64,000 nt of DNA from Isochrysis galbana (taxonomy: Eukaryota; Haptophyta; Isochrysidales; Isochrysidaceae), in contig CM030935.1 in NCBI GenBank assembly GCA_018136815.1, forward strand, positions 1,236,204 through 1,300,203, in the 5' to 3' direction. The notes under the pieces are model-generated. The model ran no database searches, was not told the DNA's origin, and worked only from the letters and a program-made list of their open reading frames with translations. Position 1 is the first letter of the stretch. Each line of letters starts with the position of its first letter. Below are positions 28,459-37,153 of the stretch, one piece after another. A program made the translations under genes and the position numbers.

Positions 28459-30061
28459 TTAGTGCGCGGCCTTGGGGTCATGGAAGTGGAACTTCTTAGC
28501 ACCAACCATGCCCATGACGATGTCGAAGACGCCGAACTGACCAGCGGTGAGCGTGCCAATCATGATGCAACGGGCAAATAGGCCTTGAGTACAAAGCTTG
28601 ACAATGCCGGTCTCCGCAGCGATGTTGCCAAGACGCTGGAACATGGAGCCCGTGCCACCAGCTCCCGCCTTGTTGATCTTCGAGAGAAGAGAGTCGGCAG
28701 GGTGCGAGATGATGGCAGCGACAACGCCAGCGACGACACCAGACGAAAGCGAAACGCCGAGGTTGCCACCCTTCGACATGGATGAGGAGTCAGTACCAAG
28801 TGAGGTGTAGATCTGTTCGGCGGTGGCACCCTGAACAGCGAACTTGGCCATGGTGTATGGAATCTGCTTGAAGAGGATGGGGATAAAGCCCGAGTAGAAG
28901 GCACCAATGAAGCCATACTCTGACATGAGCTTGGACGCACACGCGGCCATGCCCGGCGCGTAGTCGGGGTTCGAGACGAGCCGAATGCGGCACGCCTCGT
29001 ATGGGCAGAGGAAGATGTCAGCAATGAACTCTGCCATGGCTGAAGAGGCGAGGTAGATGTTGTTGCGGTTGTTCCAGGCGGCTTCATCACCAATTTGCTT
29101 GGTGATATTGATCTTGAAGAACTCAACGCCACCGAACTTGAACCAGCCCTAAGATGGAGGAAGTGATTCGGGGCGCATGGGTTGGCCAGAGTCTGGCAGA
29201 GTCAAAGAAACGAGGACGATGAGTGCAGGGATAGCAAGCAAAAGCTAGCTAATTACGCAAGCTCAGGAGCCCACCTGGATGAAGTAACCCTGTGCGGTAG
29301 GCATGAGGCCAGTGAGAAGAGCACCGGCGCCCTCCGCCTCGGAAATCTGCTTGAATCCACCAATGAAGCCCTGGTTGTACTTGGCCGGATCGAGCTGCAT
29401 GCGAGTCTTCACAACGTCCACCGGGGTGAGGGCGCCGTGGGTTAGACCACAGCAGATGCCACCAGAAAGAGCACCTGGACAAGCGATGGTACAGCTCAGA
29501 AGAGTTCGTGGCTGTGGGTGAGGCCACACTGGCCGTTGCGACTATCACACGGAGCCGGAAGTATGCTCAGATCTCACGAGTCGCATGCGGCACGACATGT
29601 TGGAGTCAAAAGATTGTGAGAATCCAACAGTTCATCGCGCACAAGGGGCAGAATGCACCTGCGAGGAAGTATGACGCCGGGAATGGACCCTGACCCATCA
29701 CCTTGCCATCCTCAGCGGGCGACGGCACCATCGAGAGCTTGGCCGCGGCGGCGGACAAGGCGGGCGCCGTGAATGTGGCGGGGGACTCTTTCCTCATCTG
29801 TTCAGACGTGCAGCCACCCCTCAAGTCAGCCAGCAAAATAGAGGGTGGCATAGTCTATTGATAGGACCGAGGCTATTGAGAGCCAGGTGTGACCACAAGG
29901 CCAATGGTCGCGGTCATAACGAGAGGTGAAAAAGTGCGTCGTGTCCCTCGTGACCCTCAATGCGCTCGCTCAGGCTGCGGCGCTGTATTCACCTTCGAGA
30001 AGGCTCCGAAGCCAGAGAGGTAGCTCGTCGAGGCGGCGGAGAGTCCAAGACCAAGGACCAT
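28459..30061 (-). CDS. Mitochondrial phosphate carrier (SLC25A3/Mir1 type), four exons, 365 aa
   Basis: Exons on the minus strand: 29993-30061, 29659-29797, 29275-29474 and 28459-29148, all with GT-AG borders and consistent phase. Exon 1 starts at ATG 30061. The joined protein has three mitochondrial-carrier repeats. The first reads [18 protein letters not shown], the second contains [15 protein letters not shown], the third [14 protein letters not shown]; each has the P-x-D/E signature. Family-specific stretches such as [11 protein letters not shown] and [14 protein letters not shown] match the phosphate carriers. It would import phosphate with protons, or against hydroxide, across the inner mitochondrial membrane for ATP synthesis. 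Length is normal. The upstream region is a strong GA tract on the plus strand. Six-frame ORFs show only exon 4 intact, so simple ORF callers would miss most of the gene. Confidence 0.93.
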
Positions 30062-30700
30062 GGCTCTACGGTGGTGGGGCGAGGAGCGGATGAGCATTCG
30101 GAGAGGAGTAATCCATACTGCCTACCCGTCCGGAGCCGAGCGTGTGCGTAGCGCGAGAAGGGGGGAGGGAAAGGGGAGAGGGAGGGAGGGAGCGCGTGGG
30201 GGCGCACCGCGGAGGCTGTGGGGGGCGGGGGGGCGGAAGAGGGGGGGAATGGGGAGGGGCTGAGAGGCTGAGAGGGGGTGGCAGAGAGAGAGATGGGAGG
30301 AAGAGGAGAGAGAGAGAGCACCCCCTCTTCCCCTCTGGGGCCGAGAAGGGAGGGGGGGGATGATGCAGAGGGTAGAGGGTTGTGGACCGGCGGTGACAGG
30401 GGAATCGAGCGACAGAGAGAGAGAGAGAGAGAGAGGAGGGTGGGGGGGGGCGGGGAGTGCGAGGCCAGAGTGTTGGCGCAGGGGAGCGGGGGGCGGGGGG
30501 CGGGGCGGGGGGGGGGGGGGGGGCGATGCGGCTCGTGGTGCACGCGATCCACACGCCGATGCTCCCTGCCCTCCCCGCCCCCTGCCCCCCCTCATTCTCT
30601 CCCCTCCCCTCCGCGCGCTCCCCCCTCTTCCCCCCCCCCCCCCCCAGCAGCGACATCCCCCTTTTAAATCGCTCCAAGTAAAGCCCGACGGCCGCCTCTT
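30062..30700. promoter_or_regulatory. Low-complexity promoter region of the phosphate carrier
   Basis: The plus strand is GA/G-rich from about 30140 to 30530, including (GA)n at 30414-30435 and a G-run of about 18 near 30508, then C/CT-rich to 30660. This is the same purine-to-pyrimidine switch seen upstream of the RING-LON gene. ORFs here are low-complexity artefacts. Confidence 0.5.
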
Positions 30701-30877
30701 CCCTTCTCTTGAAGCTCATCACGCGCGCAACGGACGTTGGACCCACGCACCGCCTTATATCGGTACTCCTAAAACAGTTTGCCCACATCAGTGTAGGAGT
30801 ATCGATAGGGCACCTGCTTCTAAGGATCCCTGTGTGTAGGAGTACATACCCGGTACTTTATAGCGAGAGTCTGTTTG

Positions 30878-30900
30878 GTAGGACGGTCAAACACTATTTG
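30878..30900 (+). mobile_element. TAGGACGGTCAAACA-type terminus
   Basis: Matches the terminus TAGGGCGGTCAAACAG at 40895 and, inverted, at 17457. Short and degenerate, probably a remnant. Confidence 0.35.
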
Positions 30901-30986
30901 AACTTCCAAGGGTGTAAAAATGAAAGAGTGAGAGTGAGGATTGAGGAAAGACACCAAAGCAGGGGTTGTGCGTGAACGTTCAAGTG

Positions 30987-31114
30987 GTGTTCACGGGCTT
31001 CGCGTGAACACCAAAATCCCAAAGTGTTCCAGTTATGTGAACACCTCATCCCCCAAGTGTTCACGGCAACAGTTGTGAACACTTTGTGAACACCTCGTGA
31101 ACACTTGTGAACAC
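30987..31114. repeat. Cluster of eight GTGAACAC sites
   Basis: Exact 8-mers start at 30987 (reverse), 31004, 31037, 31057 (reverse), 31075, 31086, 31097 and 31107. The last four are spaced 11, 11 and 10 bp, one helical turn. This looks like an array of protein-binding sites, such as transposase subterminal repeats. Confidence 0.7.
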
Positions 31115-31287
31115 CTGAACACCTCGCATGTGGGGGTCAAGTGTCAAGTGTTCAAGTGTTGCGGACGGCGGCGGGGGGCAGGGGTTGCGGCGCCGTGGCG
31201 CCGCAGCGCCACACGCCATGCAGGCGGCGGCGGCCGCTCGCTCCCTACTACTCCCTACTCCCTACTCTTTCTCCCTCCTCCCTGAAA

Positions 31288-31310
31288 CTATCAGTAAAAC
31301 TGATAGGGTC
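31288..31310 (+). promoter_or_regulatory. Hairpin directly upstream of an ATG
   Basis: CTATCAG-TAAAA-CTGATAG at 31288-31306 is followed by GGTC and ATGG. The same layout with a changed but still paired stem occurs on the minus strand at 36721-36697. Confidence 0.5.
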
Positions 31311-31369
31311 ATGGGGGCCGCGTTCCCCCCTTCCTCCATCGCAGACACCCTCTGGGTGGGCCTGCACAC

Positions 31370-31700
31370 TCACTCTCAGCCCCTGCCTGCTGGCAGGGGC
31401 TGAGCTGACATCAATCCTGCCCAGACTCTCACCCAGCGCGCGCCGCGCGCCTCACGCATTCGCATGAACCTGACTCCCATCGTACTGACCCCCCCTCCAC
31501 CACTGAGACACAGACACTGCGAGTCGCCAGGTGGGCACCCAGGGCCAGCGAGGCCAGCGTGGGAGAGGCAGGGGAGGCCAGGGGCCCAGCCCCAGCCTCC
31601 ACTGCCCCCTGAGCTGGCCCAGCTGGCCCTCTGGGGGGACCCGAGGGTCCCCTCAGAGGGGGGCCATGGCGCGCGCAGACATCGCACGCCCGTAAGAGAA
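31370..31700 (-). mobile_element. Core module of the GC-rich retroposon family
   Basis: 31535-31670 shares the GGGAGAGGCAGGGGAGGCCA to CCTGAGCTG block with 61765 and, inverted, 63650. 31376-31403 is the palindrome GCCCCTGCC-TGCT-GGCAGGGGC; the corresponding region at 63883 keeps a hairpin with a changed loop. Confidence 0.5.
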
Positions 31701-32346
31701 TGAAGAGAACGACGAGAAAAGTACGACAAAAAAATCGACACGATCTGACCCCAGGAAAGGTAAGACTCAAGCCTGTTTACTGTAGGTTTACAGGTCGACA
31801 CCCGACGCGACAGGCGGACACCGCGAAAGCGCGGCGCCAGACGAGAACGACCCAGGAGGCGGGGGCCGCAGAACAAAAAAGTCAGAATAAGGTAAGCGAC
31901 GCGCGCGTTTACGTTTGTGCGCAGAGTTAGAACTGAAAGGCCCGCCCCAGCCTGCCCCCCACCCGTCTGGCCCGTCGTAGTGCACGCGGGCCCACCCCCC
32001 GTAGGGGGGGTAGCGGAAGCGGGGGTGAGAGTGTGGGGTATAGGCGATGGCGAGTGAGATACCGGAGGGGTGTGAGTCAGTAGCAGCATAGCGGGCACCT
32101 TCAAGAATATTTTTTTTCTCCCTCCTCCCTCCTCCTAGGTTCCTCCAAACCCCCAAAACGCTACACATAGCTGTCACAGACCACGGGACCGCGCTGTTGC
32201 AGGCGCTTAGACGTTAGACGCTTAGATTCTTCTTACTACTTAGATAAGGCCAGTGTGGCAGTGGGTGGAGAGGGGTCGAGCGGAGCACATGCACATACAC
32301 ACATACACCACGCAAGCACAAACAATAAATAACGCAACACTCAGAG
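31701..32346. other. Intergenic DNA without a supportable gene
   Basis: GC-rich at first, then ordinary sequence. A 76-codon ORF on the plus strand (31700-31930) has no motif. Confidence 0.35.
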
Positions 32347-32557
32347 CACACTGTCAAGGTCGCTGATCTCACTATTCTCACCCTCATCCTGCGGTCGCAG
32401 CACACTGTTCATCTCAACCGTGGTGCACTCCGCCGGCAGGACCGGGGCAGCCGCCATGTGAGCACGCCGCCCGATGGCGACCATCTCATGAAACTTCTTC
32501 AATATAGCCATGACAGGCACCTCTTCGAGAGGCAGGCCCTTTGACGCGCTGTACCAC
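32347..32557 (-). pseudogene. 3'-terminal exon of an unknown gene cut off by a mobile element
   Basis: On the minus strand about 70 codons are open and protein-like (KGLPLEEVPVMAILKKFHEM, later ECTTVEMNSVLRPQ) and end with a stop at about 32347 after an acidic tail. The frame starts exactly at the TAGGGGTGGGG terminus that begins at 32558. The preceding part of the gene is not recognisable beyond the element. Either the element truncated the gene or this is an exon whose intron hosts the element. Function unknown. Confidence 0.4.
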
Positions 32558-32745
32558 TAGGGGTGGGGACGGGAAAAATCGACTTTTCAAAATTGCACCC
32601 AAAACTCCAAGAGAAAGCAAGGAGAGATTCTTCATGATGACAACAAAGCAACTACAAAGTTTTGCGAGTTGATTCTTTCGTGGTCACGAGTACGAAGGTC
32701 CGCAATGCGGCGATTTTTTTGGCAGTGGCCAAGGAGTTTTCTTTT
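32558..32745 (+). mobile_element. hAT-like end with GGGAAAAATCGACTTTTCA block
   Basis: Begins TAGGGGTGGGGACGGG and continues through the AATTGCACCC and GAGTACGA blocks shared with the minus-strand units at 27881-28139. No matching right end with a target duplication was found. Confidence 0.5.
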
Positions 32746-33590
32746 AGGTACACACACCCTCATTGCCATGAGCGCCGGGCGCAAAATGTAAGTGCAAGTG
32801 CTGCTGACGGCTTCTCAAGTTCAAGCACTTCTCTGAAACTTGACGCCCGACGATAGTCTTGCCCAATGTATGTGGTTCAAGGATAGTATTCGCTCTCACC
32901 TTCAGTGATGTTCATCAAGATGAGCTACTTCAAATCCGCTTTGCGGCACTGCGCGGCCCGGCGATGAAAACTGAGCATTAGTTGCGTCCGCACATGCGCG
33001 CCCTACCCACCAATGCGGCTCCAAAGTAGGCGCGAAGTGGCCGCCACTTCGGCAAAAGCGCAGGGCGTGGTGCACTCATCCGCTCCGCCAAAAACTACTC
33101 AACCTCAAAACAAAGACTAGAAAAAGAAAACAGCAGTAGCATGAGCGGGCGATTGCTCAATGCTCAATGCTCAGCATCTGCTCAAGGCCGCTCGCAACAG
33201 AGGCTTGCATCTAGATCAATGAGTTGTGGTACCCACGCACAACATGCTACTCGCATGCGGATAACGACTGCACCCATCACAACCACTACAACGCCACAAT
33301 CGAGGCAAACATTAATCCCACAGATTCCTAGTAAGTAGCTAGAGCACTAAGGCCTGAACTTGGCCCACTCCGCAGCACCTGCCACTCTCCTTTCAGCTAG
33401 CTGTGTGGGGCCACCTTTAACGCCGGCCTAGGAGGTAAGGGAGTGGTGTCATGAGCATAAACGGGGCCGCGCCCACAGCACGACTTGCATCCGCTTACCA
33501 GCCAAGTGCCGTGGGCTCTAGCCCGCATCAGCCGCGCGGCCACGGCCATCTAGCTCGAGCCCCTTGCACCAAGCCCGCAAAGCAGATGAG
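32746..33590. other. Intergenic DNA without a supportable gene
   Basis: No gene, RNA or clear repeat recognised. Confidence 0.35.
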
Positions 33591-33599
33591 GGAACATGA

Positions 33600-34165
33600 G
33601 TACCGAAGGGGGACCCTTGGTACCTACGTCTGGGGCCGAACTCGGCGGCATTCTAGCACTATGTCGGCTGCTACTGAGATTGATCCCTGCCGAGCCGGCA
33701 ACACACCCAACCTCCGAGGCAAAAAGAGGGAATGGTGCCGTGGGCACCAATCAGTGCCCACGGCACCACTTGGAGGAGGCAATGCGGGCAACGGCTCCAG
33801 CTGCGCTAGCGATCCAGCGCGGTGGTTCTGGCGCCCGCTCTCGCACCAGCCGCGCTGTCAGCACGATATCAAAGCCCCCCTGCAACCTTGCAATCCATGC
33901 CTGTGTGACCAAGGGAGGAAATGGTGCCGTGGGTACCAAGCGGGGACCTCGGTGCCCACGGCACCACTCGTAGCAGATGCCACGGCCCCGGCCTTGCAAG
34001 CGGTCGGACGCGCCCCTTTGGCACGTCTAGCGTCGCGCACACGGCAAATGCAAATTTCACAGCGCCAGCGCCAACGCCCATCGCGCTTGAATATTTCGCC
34101 TGCGGGGCAACAGGAGGGAATGGTGACGTGAGTACCGAGAGGGAGCCTTGGTACCCGCGGCACCA
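33600..34165. repeat. Array of four regularly spaced hairpins
   Basis: Hairpins at 33600-33623, 33733-33768, 33922-33966 and 34121-34165. The second has 15-bp perfect arms (TGGTGCCGTGGGCAC and complement, loop CAATCA). The third has 16-bp arms with one mismatch. The fourth is more diverged. Starts of the last three are 189 and 199 bp apart, so each is probably a unit of a degenerate tandem repeat of about 190 bp. Each is preceded by a purine-rich GGGA/GGAA patch. Confidence 0.65.
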
Positions 34166-35029
34166 CTCACAAGAGGCGCGGGCTACGGATCCGGGCATGA
34201 CTGGGGCCGATCTCAGCCGCTCCAGACGCCTCAGATCCCACTAGGGAGTGGTGGCCGAGGCGCCTTCCTGGATCTGCGCGGTAACTGAAGGGAATGTGAG
34301 TTTCTGTGGAGAGGAACGGCCTGGCGAGCATGCGAAAACGTGTGCATCAGGCAACATCAACATGCATGCTTTGGGTTCGGAGTGAGCGGGCGCGGGCGTG
34401 CAAGGTGAGGAAGGCAGCGCACCTGTGTGATCAGTCGCTCCACGCGCGTCGGAGCGCGTCGGGTCACCGAGATTGGCCGCCATGGCCACCTAACGCATGG
34501 GGGGTCACGAGGGGTTCAAACGACAACACTCAGGCGCCCACCAGCAGAGCTCGGTTCAGTCGGCGGGCGAACGTGAAGTTCGACCCGCAGAGCCATCTCC
34601 TGGCCCAAGCTGGTCGCGCCAGTCGCGAGCGAGCCTGCAACACCCCACCACACGCCCACAAGAGCGTGGTGGAGATCGACCACCTCGAGCGAGGCGGACG
34701 CCATCGCTCCGCTCCGCAGACGAGAAGCGGCAGAGGAATTCTTCGCCCCCCCTCACGAAAAAAGTACTCGCTTCCAGGAAGGATGGAAGGGGTTTTCTTT
34801 TTCTTCCCCTCCCCACCCCTAGCGGTGGCCAGGGAGTTTTTTTTTGTAGATTTTGGCGCGTTGGAACCACAATGAAGGATGCTAGTGCCCACCAAAGGCC
34901 ACTTTCGGGGTTGCGGGGCTGGAACCCCATCCTCTCCCGTCCCCAAAGGGCAGACGTGTCAGCACACAACACACGCCCCAGCTATCGAGCCCTTCCTTCC
35001 GACAGCTGACATGCCAACGCGCCCACTTG
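34166..35029. other. Intergenic DNA with a hAT-like inverse end at 34821
   Basis: 34790-34821 ends CCCCTCCCCACCCCTA, the inverse of the terminus at 24364. 34822-34860 resembles the GCGGTGGTAG and GCAGTGGCCAAGGAG segments of the related copies. No gene. Confidence 0.4.
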
Positions 35030-35285
35030 GATAGCCCGGTCACTCACTAGGGGCCACTATCCACTATGGAGGTGCGGAGGGCACCGGCTACAATGGGAGA
35101 TTGAAGAGCTAAGCAAGCTCCGTAAGGGCTCCGGTAGGATGGATCAGCAAAAAAAACCGGGGTTCTCCGGCGAAATTTTAAAAAAATTACCGAATTTCGG
35201 GCCTTCGAAGACGGAGCTCGAAATACAATCGGGCCCCCCTCCGGTATATTTTTGGTGAGACCCTTCATGCGAGGCACAAACATCG
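35030..35285 (+). repeat. Dispersed repeat, copy 1 (pair with 57446-57725)
   Basis: Starts TAGCCCGGTCACTCACTAGG and GGTGCGGAGGGCACC, followed by an A-run, CCGG, an AAATTTT block and GGGCCCCCCTCCGGTAT. The second copy has the same order, with the middle diverged. Confidence 0.6.
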
Positions 35286-36438
35286 AATGATGAGGAAATT
35301 TGTGACGCCAACTTACTGGGTCCACAAGGCCCGCTTCTATGCACACTGGACCATGAGCCATACTCGTATTATTGGACTTCAATGTGCACGAAAGTATCAC
35401 AAAACTCAAGACGCTCACGTGAACCACTAGTCACCGAGGGCTAGAGCGGCTAACTTGGCACCGCGACCGGGCGGGCAGCATGGACTTCTTTGTTCATCCA
35501 CTTCAACTAGTGACAGAGCATGAAGGCAAATCAAGATCTACTGCCCTAGTGGCTGAGCCAATTGCCCTCTCTACCCTCGCGCACCTTGTCGAAAATCGGC
35601 CTTGGCCCCATGCCTCTGTGGTGTTGGTTGTTGTTTTTGAAATTTTTGCCAAGTTGTTCTGTCATATATGATATCATATATGATATCTCAGTATTAGTTG
35701 CTCTAGACCTGATACTGAGTGTCATATGACAAGACTAGAGGCTACAATTCAACTAGTTTTACTAGTAATAGTAAAAGTTCGGGCGCGGGAAATACCGGCG
35801 CTCCCAGCTCCGAGCCCCTCCCCCCCCCCATGGCCGCCAACCTGATGTGCAGCAACGATGGCGGCGGCGACGACGGCGATGACGAGTGTCACACCGCCGT
35901 GGACCGTGGACCGTGGAGTGGGGGCGGCGCCATGTGGAGACGCTCCAGGGGTGCCGCTGTGGGAGCTTGAAATGGTTAGTCATCGAGCAGCAGCATGCAG
36001 CATCCGATTCTAAGTACTGGTACTGAGTAAGAAGATTTTTATCATAATGGCGGGTTTATAAGTGTAGATGTTTGGAGCAAGTATCATATGATATCAGATG
36101 TATGACATCATACTCAGTTCCATGGCAAGTGTCATATGACGGTATGACGGAACAACTTGGAATTTTTGAGAGGGCTTGTGATTTTGAGGGTGAGGATGTT
36201 GCTCTTGGCCGCGCGTGTCACGCGTGGCCGGGACGGGGTAGGTGTATGATTCTCTCGAAGCTGTGCTGCTTGATCCTGTGCTTGCGCAGGAAAGCCTGGC
36301 TGCTAGGACATGCAGCTGGTGCTGCATGTCACCAGCAGTAATTTGATGGTGGTCTGGCTGACCGGCCGGGTCTGCGCCTCGTGCTTGCGCACGAGGTCAG
36401 TGCCGTGGCTTTGTAGGGGCCCAGCCCGGAGGCTTTCC
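35286..36438. other. Intergenic DNA
   Basis: 35663-35690 has direct and inverted ATATGATATC repeats, with related TCATATGA sites at 35721, 36090 and 36130. A possible 46-codon ORF starts at 35830. No recognised gene. Confidence 0.35.
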
Positions 36439-36699
36439 CTATGGGATGACTGCGCACTGTGGCTCTGGTTGTGTGTGGACTCTGTTGTGTTGGTCTTGCT
36501 GTGCTGGCATGTTGTGTGATGTTGTGGTGTGTGCTGTCGGTGTGGCTCTGGGGCTTCGGCTCGGGTCGTGGTTCGCGTGTACCTGGGCTGGCATGGCCCT
36601 GGCTGGCGGATGTTGCGGCTGCGTGGCGTCGGCCATCACTTGGTCGGCCAGCGTGGTGAGGTGGGAGGAGAGAGAGGAGAGGAGCGTGGCGCGCTCCAT
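36439..36699 (-). CDS. Small hydrophilic ORF behind a hairpin leader, 86 aa
   Basis: ATG at 36699 lies four bases after the hairpin at 36704-36721. The protein starts with a helical segment (ERATLLSSLSSHLTTLADQV) and then is Pro/His/Gln-rich. It could be the N-terminus of a retroelement gag-like protein or a short host gene; nothing decides it. The opposite strand also has an ORF, but its Cys/Gly/Trp-rich composition is implausible. Confidence 0.25.
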   Translation of the reverse strand: MERATLLSSLSSHLTTLADQVMADATQPQHPPARAMPAQVHANHDPSRSPRATPTAHTTTSHNMPAQQDQHNRVHTQPEPQCAVIP

Positions 36700-36703
36700 G
36701 ACC

Positions 36704-36721
36704 CTATCGTTTTACCGATAG
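36704..36721 (-). promoter_or_regulatory. Hairpin directly upstream of an ATG, second copy
   Basis: On the minus strand CTATCG-GTAAAA-CGATAG, then GGTC, then ATGG. Compare 31288. The stem differs by compensating changes while the TAAAA loop and the GGTCATGG are identical. Confidence 0.5.
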
Positions 36722-37153
36722 TTAGGAGTGGCGGTGTCAGATGTAAGGCAGAGGTTACCGGTCTAGTAGCAGGTGTCAGCCCTGAAACTTCAGATGTTTT
36801 TATTTATGGTTGAATGCATTATTATTCATGATGACTGTGAGACCTGTGTGCTGCAAACGTGCAGCTTGCTTTGTGCTTTGTCGAAATGAAAGCAGGTAAG
36901 CAGATGCCAAATGCGACGAGGCGCGAGCACGAGAAGAACACCAGCTCCAGCATTGCACTAAAGAGTTGACTAGCCCAAGTGATGTACTACTACTAGCAAA
37001 TCCTTGGTTGGTGAGACTAAGAAACGAGCATACGTACTACGCGTGGTAAGGTCCCACCATGGAGCCGTCAGGTGGGGACGTGAGTCTGGACCCGTGCCAG
37101 CCTTTGACTGGCAAACCGACATTGTTCGCGGTTCACCGCACGACCCAGGCACG
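36722..37153. other. 3' flank of the armadillo gene
   Basis: No gene seen; probably includes the 3'UTR of the gene ending at 37154. Confidence 0.4.

Noticed and set aside
30066-30839. Overlapping long ORFs on both strands upstream of the phosphate carrier
   Set aside because: G-run and GA-repeat artefacts.
32558-34821. A 2.3-kb hAT element between ends at 32558 and 34821
   Set aside because: Flanking 8-mers TGTACCAC and GCGGTGGC do not match, and similarity of the ends fades after 12 bases.
36446-36721. Plus-strand ORF rich in Cys, Gly and Trp
   Set aside because: Implausible composition caused by TGTG-rich DNA; the opposite strand is more protein-like.
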